Assembly (NCBI RefSeq): GCF_001654985.1
Contig: NZ_LXEU01000042.1
Span: 1 to 64,000, forward strand
Direction of reading: 5' to 3'
Length of the DNA stretch: 64,000 bases
Source of the DNA: Kluyvera georgiana ATCC 51603
Lineage (GTDB): Bacteria > Pseudomonadota > Gammaproteobacteria > Enterobacterales > Enterobacteriaceae
This document shows, piece by piece, positions 17,847 to 30,462 of this stretch; the first letter of the stretch is position 1; each line of letters opens with the position of its first letter. Made by a program: the position numbers and the translations under genes. Below the pieces are notes generated by a model, which did no database searches, was not told the origin of the DNA, and saw only the letters and a program-made list of their open reading frames with translations.

Positions 17847-19877
17847 GTGAGCATGGATATCAGCGATTTTTATCAAACATTTTTTGATGAGGCCGACGAG
17901 CTGTTGGCCGATATGGAACAGCATCTGCTGGATCTGGCGGTGGATGACCCTGACGCTGAACAGTTGAACGCGATCTTCCGCGCGGCGCACTCGATCAAGG
18001 GCGGGGCGGGCACTTTCGGCTTCTCCGTGCTGCAGGAAACGACGCATCTGATGGAGAACCTGCTGGATGAGGCACGCCGCGGGGAGATGAAGCTCAACAC
18101 CGATATTATCAACCTGTTTTTGGAAACCAAAGATATTATGCAGGAACAGCTCGACGCCTATAAAAGCTCCAGCGAACCGGATGCTGCCAGCTTCGAATAT
18201 ATCTGCAACGCTCTGCGCCAACTGGCGCTGGAGGCGAAAGGCGAAAGCGTCCCACCGGTGGCCGCAAGCGCCCGTCTGAGCGTGGTCGACAACAGTCAGC
18301 AGGCCGAGACGGTAGCGATCGATACCGCAGCCGCCGGCAAAATCCAGATCACGCTGTCGCGCCTGAAGCCCGGTGAACCCGATATGCTGGAAGAGGAGCT
18401 GGGCAATCTGGCGACGCTGACCCAGGTCAACAAAACGGCCGATAGCCTCACCGCGGTGATCGACAGTAGCGTGGATCAGGACGATATCGTCGCCGTGCTG
18501 TGTTTCGTTATCGAGGCAGACCAGATAGCCTTCACCACCGTTGCCGCAGCGACAGAGCCTACGGTCGTGGAAATAGCCGAAGCCGAAGAGATCGTGGAGC
18601 TGCCGGTTGTCGCGCCAGCGGCGCCGGTAGCCGCCGCAAGCCAGACGGCGCCCCGCGTAGAACGCGAAAAGCCCGCGGCGCGCAGCAGTGAATCGACCAG
18701 TATCCGCGTGGCCGTTGAGAAGGTCGATCAGTTGATTAACCTGGTTGGCGAGCTGGTCATCACTCAGTCGATGCTGGCCCAGCGTTCCAACGCGCTGGAT
18801 CCGGTCTCGCACGGCGACCTGATTACCAGCATGGGCCAGCTCCAGCGCAACGCGCGCGACCTGCAGGAGTCCGTGATGTCTATCCGCATGATGCCGATGG
18901 AGTATGTCTTTAGCCGCTTCCCGCGTCTGGTGCGCGATCTGGCGGGTAAGCTCGGTAAGCAGGTAGAGCTGACGCTGATGGGCAGCTCCACTGAGCTGGA
19001 TAAAAGCCTGATTGAACGCATTATCGACCCGTTAACTCACCTGGTGCGCAACAGCCTCGACCACGGTATCGAGCTGCCGGAAACGCGTCTGGCGGCAGGG
19101 AAATCTGCCGTGGGTAACCTGATTCTCTCCGCAGAACATCAGGGGGGCAATATCTGTATTGAAGTGACAGACGATGGCGCGGGACTGAACCGCGAACGCA
19201 TTCTGGCAAAAGCGCTGTCGCAGGGGATGGCCGTCAGCGAAAGCATGACCGATGAAGAGGTCGGCATGCTGATCTTCGCACCGGGTTTCTCCACCGCCGA
19301 ACAGGTGACCGACGTTTCCGGGCGCGGCGTGGGGATGGACGTGGTAAAACGAAATATTCAGGAGATGGGCGGCCACGTTGAAATTCAGTCGAAGCAGGGC
19401 GCGGGGACGACGATCCGCATTCTGCTGCCGCTGACGCTGGCGATTCTTGATGGTATGTCGGTGAAGGTCAGCGAAGAGGTCTTTATTCTGCCGCTCAACG
19501 CGGTGATGGAATCTTTGCAGCCGCGTGAAGAAGATCTGCATCCGTTGGCGGGCGGCGAGCGCGTACTGGAAGTTCGCGGCGAATATCTGCCGCTGGTGGA
19601 ACTGTGGAAAGCTTTCGATGTACAGGGCGCGAAAACCGAGGCTACGCAGGGCATTGTCGTCATCCTGCAAAGCGCCGGTCGACGCTATGCGCTATTGGTC
19701 GATCAGCTCATTGGTCAGCACCAGGTGGTGGTGAAAAACCTCGAAAGCAACTATCGCAAAGTGCCGGGCATCTCGGCGGCGACCATCCTTGGCGACGGTA
19801 GCGTCGCGCTGATTGTTGACGTCTCCGCCCTGCAGGGACTGAATCGTGATAAACGTCTGGCGAACACAGCCGCCTGA
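17847..19877 (+). CDS. cheA: Chemotaxis histidine kinase CheA
   Basis: Cytosolic kinase of the receptor-CheW arrays, phosphorylating CheY and CheB. 676 residues from a GTG start. Phosphorylated His48 lies in AAHSIKGG (P1); P2 is around 155-230; an Ala/Pro/Glu-rich linker follows (about 230-285); dimerisation, ATP-binding ([11 protein letters not shown]-box, [15 protein letters not shown]) and CheW-like domains complete it. It is 22 residues longer than E. coli CheA (654), mostly in the linkers. Confidence 0.97.
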   Translation: MSMDISDFYQTFFDEADELLADMEQHLLDLAVDDPDAEQLNAIFRAAHSIKGGAGTFGFSVLQETTHLMENLLDEARRGEMKLNTDIINLFLETKDIMQEQLDAYKSSSEPDAASFEYICNALRQLALEAKGESVPPVAASARLSVVDNSQQAETVAIDTAAAGKIQITLSRLKPGEPDMLEEELGNLATLTQVNKTADSLTAVIDSSVDQDDIVAVLCFVIEADQIAFTTVAAATEPTVVEIAEAEEIVELPVVAPAAPVAAASQTAPRVEREKPAARSSESTSIRVAVEKVDQLINLVGELVITQSMLAQRSNALDPVSHGDLITSMGQLQRNARDLQESVMSIRMMPMEYVFSRFPRLVRDLAGKLGKQVELTLMGSSTELDKSLIERIIDPLTHLVRNSLDHGIELPETRLAAGKSAVGNLILSAEHQGGNICIEVTDDGAGLNRERILAKALSQGMAVSESMTDEEVGMLIFAPGFSTAEQVTDVSGRGVGMDVVKRNIQEMGGHVEIQSKQGAGTTIRILLPLTLAILDGMSVKVSEEVFILPLNAVMESLQPREEDLHPLAGGERVLEVRGEYLPLVELWKAFDVQGAKTEATQGIVVILQSAGRRYALLVDQLIGQHQVVVKNLESNYRKVPGISAATILGDGSVALIVDVSALQGLNRDKRLANTAA

Positions 19878-19900
19878 AACGCAGAAAAAAGGTAGAAAAC

Positions 19901-20404
19901 ATGACCGGTATGACGAATGTAACAAAGCTGGCGGGAGAACCGACAGGTCAGGAATTTCTGGTATTTACCCTGGGCAACGAAGAGTACGGTATCGATATCC
20001 TGAAGGTGCAGGAGATTCGGGGTTACGACCAGGTCACACGCATTGCCAACACGCCAGCCTTTATTAAAGGCGTCACCAATCTGCGCGGCGTGATCGTGCC
20101 GATTGTCGATCTGCGGGTGAAGTTCAGCCAGCAGGACGTTGAGTACAACGACAACACCGTGGTGATCGTACTGAACCTCGGTCAGCGCGTCGTCGGGATC
20201 GTGGTTGACGGCGTTTCCGATGTGCTGTCGCTGGCAGCGGAGCAGATTCGTCCGGCACCTGAGTTTGCCGTCACGCTGTCTACGGAATATCTCACCGGGC
20301 TTGGCGCGTTGGGCGACCGGATGCTGATTCTGGTTAATATCGAAAAGCTGCTGAATAGCGAAGAGATGGCCCTGCTGGATAGCGCAGCTAACCACGCGGC
20401 ATGA
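19901..20404 (+). CDS. cheW: Chemotaxis coupling protein CheW
   Basis: Adaptor of 167 residues linking receptors to CheA, same length as E. coli CheW. The two-barrel fold is recognisable, with the conserved [14 protein letters not shown] strand near 63-76. It ends the motAB-cheAW operon; here a GC-rich hairpin and 670 bp of AT-rich DNA follow instead of tar. Confidence 0.97.
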   Translation: MTGMTNVTKLAGEPTGQEFLVFTLGNEEYGIDILKVQEIRGYDQVTRIANTPAFIKGVTNLRGVIVPIVDLRVKFSQQDVEYNDNTVVIVLNLGQRVVGIVVDGVSDVLSLAAEQIRPAPEFAVTLSTEYLTGLGALGDRMLILVNIEKLLNSEEMALLDSAANHAA

Positions 20405-20410
20405 TGAGCT

Positions 20411-20440
20411 CAGGCCCGGCGGCATATGACGTCGGGCCTG
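20411..20440 (+). terminator. Hairpin after cheW
   Basis: CAGGCCCGGC/GTCGGGCCTG inverted repeat, 10 bp arms with two mismatches, just past the cheW stop. The T-run is poor. Confidence 0.55.
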
Positions 20441-21075
20441 TATTATAAAGAGCCGCTAACGCAAATTCGTTTTTATTAAAATAAGATAATGAAAAAAGTG
20501 TGCGATAACCGCGTGCAGAGATAACATTTCTTACTGCTTTCTTTTTCCATTTTTGACCCTCTTTTCCTGTTATTCTGAAAAATACATCACTCGATTGAAT
20601 GTAATTATTAAATCAATTTATTATATAAATAGGCTAATCGAGAAGAGGCGACGTGCATTTATTTTAAATAAAGATTGTTAATCTTTAACCTACCGAATTA
20701 TTCGATAAATTAGCCTGCTATGATAAAAGTGTGTTAAAAATAAGCGTGATAAATGCTGTTGTTAACATTCATTAATGTTTCTTAGTTAAATCTTAATGGT
20801 TTAATTTAAATATTAAGAAACACTTTATTTCAAAAAATAAGTAAATCGCTAATAATTTGAATTAAATAATAATTATTTTTGTTGTTTTTAAAACATTCTG
20901 TGAAAGGGTGAAAGAAAATAATTCTTAGTGATCGCTCTCTTATTTTTTATTTTTGTGCATAGAAAATAAAATCGTTCTGTCATTAATATCTGCTCGTGGA
21001 AATAATTTGTTTTCCCGACTTACTAAATTAAAGCAGTCAAAAAAACGAACTTAAATATTAGGTTAAGGGACTTCT
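20441..21075. other. AT-rich region upstream of the porin
   Basis: About 635 bp, strikingly richer in A/T than its surroundings, with short direct and inverted AT repeats (for example near 20760-20830). It is absent from the E. coli cheW-tar junction. It likely holds the porin promoter and looks like a target for silencing by H-NS, which is an inference from composition. No reading frame or strong operator was recognised. Confidence 0.55.
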
Positions 21076-22362
21076 ATGCGCGTAAAAAAAGTAATGATTA
21101 AACCCTCTATTATCGCTCTGGCTATTACTGCGGCGGTAGGCGCTCCGGCTTGTGCTCTGGCAAGCAGCGGCGATTTTGCGTCACCGGCATATACGGCGAC
21201 GCAAACAAAAGGGGAAATGGTCTATAAAAGCGATGATACCGCAGTGTCGATTATGGGTTCCGTGCGATTAATGGCGAAAGATGATTCCGCGCATAGCGTA
21301 GAACATAATATTCAGAATAATGACTCGCGTTTGGGCGTCGCATTACGGCAGAAAATTAATGACAAAGGTTATTATGCGGTCGGTTATTACGAAACCGGTA
21401 TTCACGGTCTGGATTCCGCCACCGACGATCAGGGCAATGATGTCTATACCCGTCAGGCGTACGCCGGGCTGGGCAATGATGAATATGGTGTAATCACATT
21501 TGGTAAACAGTATGCGCCAACGGATTGGGGGCTGGGTATTGATACCACTTATGCCTACGGTGGTAAGGCGAAACACGATACCGCCGGGATGTCGACGGAT
21601 ATTATTAACTCAGCGGCTATCTATTACTACAACACCAAAGAATTTACCGTCGGCGTCATGGGCCAGGGTAATGATGACGTGGATAAAATTGGCTTCGGTA
21701 GCGGTTATGGCGACGGCCCGGATATGCACGACGCCTACCATGACGGTTCTGCCACCGTTCACGGCGGCGCGGCGCTTGCGGCGCAGTATCGCTTTGACAA
21801 TGGCTTCTCTGTTTCCGGCGCGGCAGCGTACAACAACTATACCGTTAACCAGGGTACCACGACGACCAATATGACCTATTACGACCAGAATAATAACCCA
21901 ATGGGCACCGTACCGGTCACCAACGTCACCGGCCCGTCATACGATGGTAATACCTACTCGATGGGCTTAAACGCCAAGTACACCGCCAATTTCGACGGCT
22001 TTACCTGGTATAACGCCGCGCAGGCGACTTACTACATCAACAAAGTTGACGATGTTCACGCGGCGGTCAGCGGCACCAGCAACGCCACCGACGATCAGGA
22101 AACTATCCTGGGCCTGGAATATGCTTCTCAGTTCAAAATTACGCCGGAGTGGAGCATTTACGCTAACTTTGACTGGACCGAAGGCGGCGATGCGATGGAC
22201 GGACAGCATTTCCAGTCCACCACGCTGGGGACTGACTACTGGTTAGGTAAAAACGCCGTCACCTATATCGAATACGGCTATGAGAAAGCCAGCGGCAATA
22301 CCGATGACTCTTATAACGTCTCCGATCACCTGGCTGCGGTAGGCCTGCGTATCTTTATCTAA
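21076..22362 (+). CDS. Outer-membrane general porin family protein
   Basis: Beta-barrel porin of 428 residues. A signal peptide covers about residues 1-30 (cleavage near ALASSG). Alternating-pattern strands rich in Tyr/Gly/Asp/Asn follow, as in Gram-negative trimeric porins, with YAGLGNDEYGVITFGKQ near 135, the most family-like segment. AAGGGA precedes the ATG. It ends RIFI rather than the usual terminal Phe. No E. coli K-12 gene sits at this spot. The solute is unknown; it precedes a dicarboxylate-type symporter on the opposite strand. Confidence 0.82.
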   Translation: MRVKKVMIKPSIIALAITAAVGAPACALASSGDFASPAYTATQTKGEMVYKSDDTAVSIMGSVRLMAKDDSAHSVEHNIQNNDSRLGVALRQKINDKGYYAVGYYETGIHGLDSATDDQGNDVYTRQAYAGLGNDEYGVITFGKQYAPTDWGLGIDTTYAYGGKAKHDTAGMSTDIINSAAIYYYNTKEFTVGVMGQGNDDVDKIGFGSGYGDGPDMHDAYHDGSATVHGGAALAAQYRFDNGFSVSGAAAYNNYTVNQGTTTTNMTYYDQNNNPMGTVPVTNVTGPSYDGNTYSMGLNAKYTANFDGFTWYNAAQATYYINKVDDVHAAVSGTSNATDDQETILGLEYASQFKITPEWSIYANFDWTEGGDAMDGQHFQSTTLGTDYWLGKNAVTYIEYGYEKASGNTDDSYNVSDHLAAVGLRIFI

Positions 22363-22495
22363 ATGCTGTAAACCCCCATCTTATGCCAGTGGGGTGGGGG
22401 CCGTACTTTTCATTTGCTCTTGTTACTACTGTGTTGATATCGCTGTGGGGAGGGGGAGTGCTTCGCGGCGAGAATGGCCGGTATATTTTCTATTT

Positions 22496-22525
22496 AGCCA
22501 GACCCTGAGGTCTGGCTTTTCTTTT
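22496..22525. terminator. Terminator between porin and symporter
   Basis: Stem AGCCAGACC/GGTCTGGCT with CTGA loop and TTTTCTTTT; convergent genes on both sides. Confidence 0.88.
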
Positions 22526-22540
22526 GTGTCGGCCTGGCGT

Positions 22541-23803
22541 TTACATATTCTGCTGTACGACTTCGGGTTCTTCCTGCGCCAGCTCGCCCTCGTTCTGCGA
22601 CAGCATCGCCGTTGCGACCCCGTTACCCAGTACGTTAATAGCCGAACGGCCCATATCGAGGAAGTGGTCAATGCCCATCAGCAGCAGGATACCCGCAACC
22701 GGAATATTAAAGCTCGGAATGGTCGCCGCCAGCACCACCAGCGCCGAACGTGGCACCCCGGCAATCCCTTTGGATGCCAGCATCAGCGTCAGCATCAGTA
22801 CCGCAATTTCGGAGAAGCCCAAATGAATATTGTAGGCCTGTGCGATAAACATCGACGCAAAGGAGCAGTACACCATTGAGCCGACAAGGTTAAAGGAATA
22901 ACCAATCGGCAAGACGAAGGAGACGATGTTGCGCGAGCAGCCGAATTGGGTCAGCTGTTCCAGCGTCTTCGGATAGGCGGCCTCGGAACTGCTGGTGGTA
23001 AATGCAACCAGCACCGGATCCTTCAGCATGCTGAGCAGGCGGAACACCTCTTTCTTCAGCACCATATAACCGATGGCCACCAGCACGCAGCAGGTCAACA
23101 GAATGGCCAGGTAGTAGCCGCCGATGAATGAAGCATAGTTCAGCAGGATCCCCAGCCCTTCGGTAGCGATGACCGAGGAGATGGCGGCAAAAATGGCCAG
23201 CGGCGCAACGTACATCACGTAGCCGGTGACTTTCAGCATGATATGCGAGACCACATCCAGCGCGGCCACCAACGGCGCGTTGAATTTCTGTCCCAGTGAA
23301 GCCCCGCCGATGCCGAAGAACATCGAGAAGACCACAATCTGCAGAATTTCGTTATTCGCCATCGCGCCGACGATGCTGGTCGGGATGGTATGTGAAAGGA
23401 AGCCCTTCAGACTCATGCCGCTGACCGCCAGACCGGTATCAACCGCGTCTTTTGGCACGGTCAGATTCAGACCCGCCCCCGGCTGTTGCAGGGTGACGAT
23501 AAACAGGCCCACCAGAATCGACAGCACCGAAGAGCTGATAAACCACACCATCGCTTTACCGCCGACGCGGCCAATCGTCGAGGTTTCACCCAGCTTCATG
23601 ATCCCGACCGTTAAGGTGCTGAACACCAACGGTGCGATGACCATTTTGATTAGCCGGAGGAATATATCCGTCAGAAGAGTGATGTTACCAGACCACACTT
23701 CGATGGTGGTTGCTGATGCATAGGAATGGATCATTGCGCCGGTGAGAATCCCCGCCAGCATGAAAATCACGATAAAAATCGTGAGCTTATTTGCGTTTGC
23801 CAC
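22541..23803 (-). CDS. Dicarboxylate/amino acid:cation symporter (DAACS family)
   Basis: Inner-membrane secondary transporter of 420 residues of the GltP/DctA family. The serine-rich re-entrant loop (AFTTSSSEAAYP near 273-284) and the second hairpin region (ASKGIAGVPRSA near 350) that bind substrate are present, and a family-like N-terminus (LRLIKMVIAPLVFSTL near 50). The substrate is probably a C4-dicarboxylate, aspartate or glutamate. It stands between the porin and tar, the aspartate receptor gene, and is divergent from tar; a functional tie is suggestive only. Confidence 0.88.
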   Translation of the reverse strand: MANANKLTIFIVIFMLAGILTGAMIHSYASATTIEVWSGNITLLTDIFLRLIKMVIAPLVFSTLTVGIMKLGETSTIGRVGGKAMVWFISSSVLSILVGLFIVTLQQPGAGLNLTVPKDAVDTGLAVSGMSLKGFLSHTIPTSIVGAMANNEILQIVVFSMFFGIGGASLGQKFNAPLVAALDVVSHIMLKVTGYVMYVAPLAIFAAISSVIATEGLGILLNYASFIGGYYLAILLTCCVLVAIGYMVLKKEVFRLLSMLKDPVLVAFTTSSSEAAYPKTLEQLTQFGCSRNIVSFVLPIGYSFNLVGSMVYCSFASMFIAQAYNIHLGFSEIAVLMLTLMLASKGIAGVPRSALVVLAATIPSFNIPVAGILLLMGIDHFLDMGRSAINVLGNGVATAMLSQNEGELAQEEPEVVQQNM

Positions 23804-24019
23804 AAAAAATACCCCGTCAGATTACGAAAAAGCCCTGCGATGAAAAAATGATTTTTTAGTTATTAAATACCATCAATTTATTCACCACATAAATTGTATG
23901 AAAGTGAGGGGATTTACAACTTTTTTTTATATTTTATAAAAAGCGTTGTGATTCAGTCGCTCACGTCCACAGCCGTTTTGCTGCCCGGGAACGCCCACGA
24001 TTTTTACCCCGCCCGCACA

Positions 24020-24046
24020 TAAAGTTTCTTTTTGGGATGCCGATAA
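24020..24046 (+). promoter_or_regulatory. Sigma-28 (FliA) promoter of tar
   Basis: TAAA-N15-GCCGATAA, an exact match to the FliA consensus, 33 bp before the tar ATG. It drives tar-tap-cheRBYZ. Confidence 0.95.
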
Positions 24047-24078
24047 CAGCGAATAACACGTCATTGAGAAGGTGCTGT

Positions 24079-25740
24079 ATGTTAAACCGTATCCGCGTTG
24101 TCACGCTGCTGATGTTGGTGCTGGTCGTCTTCGCACTTTTGCAGTTGGTCTCCGGAGGCTTTTTGTTCTCCTCGCTGCATCAAAACCAACAGAGTTTTGC
24201 GCAATCTAACACGCTTCGCACGCAACAGGCCGAACTCACCAAAGCGTGGGATCTGCTGCTGCAAACCCGCATCAACCTGAGCCGTTCTTCGGCGCGGATG
24301 ATGATGGACACCGCTAACCAGCAAAGCAGCGCCAAAACGGAATTGCTGAAAAATGCACGCACCACGCTAACCCAGGCGGCAGAACACTTTGCCCGCTTTA
24401 GCGAACTGCCCTCGCAGCCGGCGATGAACGACGCCAGCGAGCAGGTTACAAAGGCCTATCAAAACTATTCCGCGGCGTTACAGGAACTGGTGGGGTTCCT
24501 GGAAGGCGGTAATATGGACGCCTATTTTGCCCAGCCGACGCAAGGCATGCAGAACGCCATGGGCGAGGCGATGAATCAGTACGCCACGCAAAGTGAAGCG
24601 CTCTATCAGCGCGCCTTTACCACCAGCAGCAGCGACTACCAGATTGCCCGCTGGCAGCTGGCGATACTGGCGGTAGTGCTGGTGATTGTGGTGGTCGGCG
24701 CCTGGTTTGGCATCCGCGCGATTCTGCTGAAACCTCTGGCCTCGGTGATGGCGCACATTCGCCAGATTGCCGCCGGTGATTTAACTCAGCGCCTGACCCT
24801 GCGCGGGCGTAACGAAGTGACCGAACTGGCCGATACGGTCAGCCATATGCAAAGCGCGCTGATTGATACCGTGGCGCACGTCCGGGAAGGCGCGGAAGCT
24901 ATCTATCACGGCACCAGCGAAATCGCCGCCGGCAATAACGATCTTTCCGCCCGCACCGAACAGCAGTCGGCGTCGCTGGAAGAGACGGCGGCCAGCATGG
25001 AGCAACTGACCGCAACGGTGAAGCAGAATGCCGAAAACGCGCGTCAGGCGTCACAGCTGGCGCAACGCGCATCTGACACCGCGCAACATGGCGGCAGCGT
25101 GGTGAACGGCGTGGTGAATACCATGCACGAGATTGCCGCCAGCTCGCAGAAAATTTCCGATATTACCGGCGTCATTGACGGCATTGCGTTCCAGACCAAC
25201 ATTCTGGCGCTGAACGCCGCCGTGGAAGCCGCGCGTGCCGGGGAGCAGGGGCGGGGATTTGCGGTGGTGGCTGGCGAAGTGCGTAACCTGGCCAGCCGCA
25301 GCGCTCAGGCCGCAAAAGAGATTAAAGCGCTGATTGAAGACTCCGTTGCGCGCGTAGAAACCGGCTCCGTGCAGGTTGAGACGGCGGGTGAAACGATGAC
25401 CGATATCGTCAATGCCGTGACCCGCGTCACCGACATTATGGGGGAAATCGCTTCGGCTTCTGACGAACAGAGTCGGGGTATCGATCAGGTCGCCATCGCC
25501 GTTGCGGAGATGGACAGCGTCACCCAGCAAAACGCCTCGCTGGTGGAAGAGTCAGCATCTGCCGCCGCCGCGCTGGAAGAACAAGCCGAACGCCTGAACC
25601 AGGCGGTTGCGGCATTCCGATTGAACGTCGCCTCAGGAAATAGAGCGACGACATCAGTACCGGCGGCGGCAACGTTGGCGATACCTCGCCAGGCTTCCGC
25701 CGCCAATCGAACCTCTGATTCTAACTGGGAAACCTTTTAA
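24079..25740 (+). CDS. tar: Aspartate chemoreceptor Tar
   Basis: Methyl-accepting chemotaxis protein of 553 residues, the exact length of E. coli Tar. Two membrane helices flank a periplasmic four-helix domain. The aspartate-binding residues Arg64, Ser68, Arg69, Arg73 and Thr154 are all present, so aspartate sensing is well supported. HAMP, methylation helices and the conserved signalling tip follow, and the CheR/CheB docking pentapeptide NWETF ends the protein. The start at 24079 has AAGGTG upstream; a longer frame adds 14 unlikely residues and overlaps the promoter region. Confidence 0.96.
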   Translation: MLNRIRVVTLLMLVLVVFALLQLVSGGFLFSSLHQNQQSFAQSNTLRTQQAELTKAWDLLLQTRINLSRSSARMMMDTANQQSSAKTELLKNARTTLTQAAEHFARFSELPSQPAMNDASEQVTKAYQNYSAALQELVGFLEGGNMDAYFAQPTQGMQNAMGEAMNQYATQSEALYQRAFTTSSSDYQIARWQLAILAVVLVIVVVGAWFGIRAILLKPLASVMAHIRQIAAGDLTQRLTLRGRNEVTELADTVSHMQSALIDTVAHVREGAEAIYHGTSEIAAGNNDLSARTEQQSASLEETAASMEQLTATVKQNAENARQASQLAQRASDTAQHGGSVVNGVVNTMHEIAASSQKISDITGVIDGIAFQTNILALNAAVEAARAGEQGRGFAVVAGEVRNLASRSAQAAKEIKALIEDSVARVETGSVQVETAGETMTDIVNAVTRVTDIMGEIASASDEQSRGIDQVAIAVAEMDSVTQQNASLVEESASAAAALEEQAERLNQAVAAFRLNVASGNRATTSVPAAATLAIPRQASAANRTSDSNWETF

Positions 25741-25779
25741 TTTTATCTGCGGTCAAGGGCCGCCTCCAGGAGTGTGGTG

Positions 25780-27384
25780 ATGCTTTATCGTATTCGAATC
25801 TCTACCACGTTGTTTCTGATTTTGATTCTCTGCGGCATTTTGCAGATTGGCAGTAACGGACTCTCTTTTTGGGCGTTTCGCGACGGACAAAACAATATTT
25901 ATCGGGTGGATCAGAGCAGCCAGCAGCTAAGCACGCTCACGGAATCACGTGCCGCCATGCTGCAGGCCAGCACCATGCTCAATAAAGCCGGTACGCTGGC
26001 GGCGCTGAGCTATCCACCTAATGAAGTGCGCGCCATGGTTGACGACGTGAAGCAGAACCTTTCGCAAGGCGAAGCGCTGTTTCAGGGCTTTATGGCGCTG
26101 CAACTGATGAGCGAGAGCGATAAGGCGTTGCAAGAGCAGACGGCGAAAAGTTTTACCACCTGGCACGAGATGCTGGCGCATCAGGTCGCCTGGCTGGAAA
26201 ACAATCAGCTCTCTGAATATGTCGCTGCGCCGGTGCAGAAAACGCAGGACCAGTTCGATGCCAACTATGAAAGCTGGCGCAAGAATATTGAGCGCTATGT
26301 GGCGGCGGCGAAAAGCGAAAGCCAGGACGATTATGCGCGCTCCACGATGATGTTTATCGCGATGGTGATTATCTCCGTGGCGATCACCCTCGCTTCGCTG
26401 TGGTGGGTACGCCGTATGGTGGTCAAGCCGCTGGCTATTATCAGCAGCCATTTTGACAGCATTGCCAAAGGCAATCTGGCCCGGCCAATTGCGGTGTACG
26501 GTAAAAATGAAATCAGCGCCATTTTCGCCGGACTGAAGTCGATGCAGCAATCTCTGCGTAAAACGGTAGGCGAAGTGCGTCAGGGGAGTTTCGCGATGCA
26601 CACCGGGATCTCAGAAATTGCCGCTGGCAACAACGACCTCTCTTCCCGTACGGAACAACAGGCGGCATCGTTGGCGCAAACCGCGGCAAGCATGGAACAG
26701 TTAACGGCGACCGTCAGCCAGAACGCCGACAACGCGCGGCAGGCTTCTCATCTGGCCCACGGCGCGGCGGACACTGCCAAGCGCGGCGGCGAGCAGGCCA
26801 ACCATGTTGCGCAGACCATGCACAATATCGCCACCAGTTCGAAGAAAATCAGCGACATTATCAGCGTCATTGACGGCATTGCCTTCCAGACCAACATCCT
26901 GGCGCTGAACGCCGCCGTGGAAGCGGCGCGTGCGGGCGAGCAGGGGCGCGGGTTTGCGGTGGTGGCCGGTGAAGTGCGTAACCTCGCCAGCCGCAGCGCC
27001 CAGGCGGCAAAAGAGATCAAAGTGCTGATCGAAGAGTCGGTGGCCCGCGTACAGGAAGGATCGGCGCTGGTCGAAACCTCGGCCAGCACCATGAGCGAGA
27101 TAGTCCAGTCGGTCACCCGAGTAAACGACATCATGGGGGAAATCGCCTCCGCCTCGGACGAACAGCGCCGGGGCATTGAACAGGTCGCGCTGGCCGTCAG
27201 CCAGATGGACCAGGTGACGCAACAGAACGCCGCGCTGGTGGAAGAAGGGGCGGCCGCCACTGAACAGTTGGCAGGTCAGGCCGATCGCTTAACCTCCGTG
27301 GTTTCTGTGTTTGAACTCGAAGAAGTGAAGGTGGCCGCCGAGCGTGAAAACGTCTCGCTGGCCGCAGTACCTGCTGTTTCCTGA
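25780..27384 (+). CDS. tap: Dipeptide chemoreceptor Tap
   Basis: Methyl-accepting chemotaxis protein of 534 residues (E. coli Tap 533/535). The N-terminus ([20 protein letters not shown]) and the [15 protein letters not shown] segment are Tap hallmarks. Tap senses dipeptides through the periplasmic binding protein DppA in E. coli. It lacks the NWETF tail and so depends on Tar for efficient methylation. CCAGGAG 7 bases before 25780 fixes the start. Its presence separates this organism from Salmonella, which lacks tap. Confidence 0.95.
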   Translation: MLYRIRISTTLFLILILCGILQIGSNGLSFWAFRDGQNNIYRVDQSSQQLSTLTESRAAMLQASTMLNKAGTLAALSYPPNEVRAMVDDVKQNLSQGEALFQGFMALQLMSESDKALQEQTAKSFTTWHEMLAHQVAWLENNQLSEYVAAPVQKTQDQFDANYESWRKNIERYVAAAKSESQDDYARSTMMFIAMVIISVAITLASLWWVRRMVVKPLAIISSHFDSIAKGNLARPIAVYGKNEISAIFAGLKSMQQSLRKTVGEVRQGSFAMHTGISEIAAGNNDLSSRTEQQAASLAQTAASMEQLTATVSQNADNARQASHLAHGAADTAKRGGEQANHVAQTMHNIATSSKKISDIISVIDGIAFQTNILALNAAVEAARAGEQGRGFAVVAGEVRNLASRSAQAAKEIKVLIEESVARVQEGSALVETSASTMSEIVQSVTRVNDIMGEIASASDEQRRGIEQVALAVSQMDQVTQQNAALVEEGAAATEQLAGQADRLTSVVSVFELEEVKVAAERENVSLAAVPAVS

Positions 27385-27407
27385 ATGATGTGATGTAAGA
27401 AGGCGCT

Positions 27408-28270
27408 ATGACTGTATCTCTGCCAAATGGGCAATCGCAATTACTGAGCCAGCTGACGCAGCGCCTGACGCTTACCGACGCGCAGTTTCGTCGGATCTGT
27501 CAACTGATCTACCAGCGCGCCGGGATCGTGCTGGCGGATCACAAGCGTGACATGGTTTACAACCGTCTGGTTCGACGCCTGCGGGCATTGAATCTGGATG
27601 ATTTTGGTCACTATCTCAGCCTGCTGGAGGCCAACGGAGACAGCGCCGAGTGGCAGGCGTTTATCAATTCGCTGACCACCAACCTGACGGCGTTCTTCCG
27701 CGAGGCGCACCATTTCCCGACGCTGGCGGAGCATGCTGCGCGTCGGCAGGGGGAATATCGGGTCTGGAGCGCCGCCGCGTCGACGGGGGAAGAGCCGTAC
27801 TCCATCGCCATTACTCTGGCCGATACCCTGGGCACCGCGCCGGGTCGCTGGAAGGTGTTTGCCAGCGATATTGACACCGAAGTACTGGAAAAAGCGCAAA
27901 ACGGTATTTATCGCATGGAGGAGCTGAAAACGCTCTCGCAGCAGCAGCTGCAGCGCTATTTCATGCGCGGAACCGGCCCGCACGAGGGGCTGGTACGGGT
28001 GCGTAACGAGCTGGCGAACTACGTGGATTTCACCACGCTGAACCTGCTCAATGCGCACTACAACGTTCCCGGGCCATTTGACGCAATTTTCTGCCGTAAC
28101 GTAATGATTTATTTCGATAAAACAACGCAGCAGGAGATCCTCAAGCGCTTTGTGCCCCTGCTGAAACCCGACGGGCTGCTGTTTGCCGGGCATTCGGAAA
28201 ACTTTAGCCATCTTGCCCGTGAGTTCAGCCTGCGCGGACAGACGGTCTATGCGCTAAGTAAGGGAAGAGC

Positions 28271-28274
<4 letters not shown>
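27408..28274 (+). CDS. cheR: Chemotaxis methyltransferase CheR
   Basis: Cytosolic SAM-dependent glutamate methyltransferase of receptors, 288 residues. An N-terminal helical domain precedes a Rossmann domain with the [16 protein letters not shown]-binding loop near 123-135 and [10 protein letters not shown] near 229-238, both family hallmarks. It overlaps cheB by four bases, implying coupled translation. Confidence 0.97.
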
Positions 28275-29726
<1,452 letters not shown>

Positions 29727-29736
29727 GGTGACAGTC

Positions 29737-30381
29737 ATGATGCATTCTTCCATTAAGCCCGGCGATGAACACTCCGCCGCGGACATTATTAGCCGCATCG
29801 GCAATCTGACCCGCATGCTGCGCGATAGCCTGCGCGAACTGGGGTTGGATCAGGCCATTGCGGAGGCGGCGGAGGCGATTCCCGATGCGCGTGACCGTCT
29901 CGATTACGTGGTGCAGATGACCGCGCAGGCTGCTGAACGCGCGCTCAACAGCGTTGAAGCCTCTCAGCCGCATCAGGATGAAATGGAAAAAGGCGCGAAA
30001 GCGCTGACTCAACGCTGGGATGCATGGTTTGAAAATCCGATTGAGCTGGCTGACGCCCGCGAACTGGTGAGCGATACGCGTCAATATCTTGGCGATGTGC
30101 CCGGACATACCAGCTTTACCAATGCGCAACTGCTTGAAATCATGATGGCACAAGATTTCCAGGACCTCACCGGCCAGGTTATCAAGCGCATGATGGATGT
30201 GATCCAGGAAATTGAGCGTCAACTGCTGATGGTGCTACTGGAGAACATTCCGGATCAAGGTTCGCGTCCAAAACGTGAGAATGACAGCCTGCTCAACGGG
30301 CCGCAGGTTGATACCTCGAAAGCGGGCGTTGTCGCCAGCCAGGATCAGGTGGACGACCTGCTGGACAGTTTAGGATTCTGA
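29737..30381 (+). CDS. cheZ: CheY-P phosphatase CheZ
   Basis: Dimeric four-helix phosphatase of 214 residues. The catalytic glutamine is in [10 protein letters not shown] near 143-152, and the C-terminal CheY-binding helix [12 protein letters not shown] is intact. An upstream GTG at 29728 is less likely than the ATG at 29737, which follows GAGGTG by 7 bases. It ends the tar operon; in E. coli flhB follows, here a fimbrial operon on the other strand intervenes. Confidence 0.97.
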   Translation: MMHSSIKPGDEHSAADIISRIGNLTRMLRDSLRELGLDQAIAEAAEAIPDARDRLDYVVQMTAQAAERALNSVEASQPHQDEMEKGAKALTQRWDAWFENPIELADARELVSDTRQYLGDVPGHTSFTNAQLLEIMMAQDFQDLTGQVIKRMMDVIQEIERQLLMVLLENIPDQGSRPKRENDSLLNGPQVDTSKAGVVASQDQVDDLLDSLGF

Positions 30382-30409
30382 CTTTCATCCCACAGCCTAA
30401 GGTTGTCGG

Positions 30410-30437
30410 CCCGGTCTGCATTATGCAGCCGGGCCAT
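30410..30437. terminator. Hairpin between cheZ and the fimbrial operon
   Basis: GGCCCGG-CTGCAT/ATGCAG-CCGGGCC strong stem between converging stops, weak T-run. Confidence 0.7.
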
Positions 30438-30462
30438 TCCTGACTCCCCATTAGCAAGGCGC

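Noticed and set aside
20815-20835. KdgR-like half-site upstream of the porin (AAGAAACAC...TTTCA)
   Set aside because: Only about 10 of 18 positions match and the right half is out of register, far weaker than the three sites listed.
24079-27384. Long direct repeat between tar and tap
   Set aside because: The signalling-tip coding segments are alike (about 25180-25330 and 26870-27030) because both encode the invariant receptor tip. Many synonymous differences argue against recent duplication or conversion.
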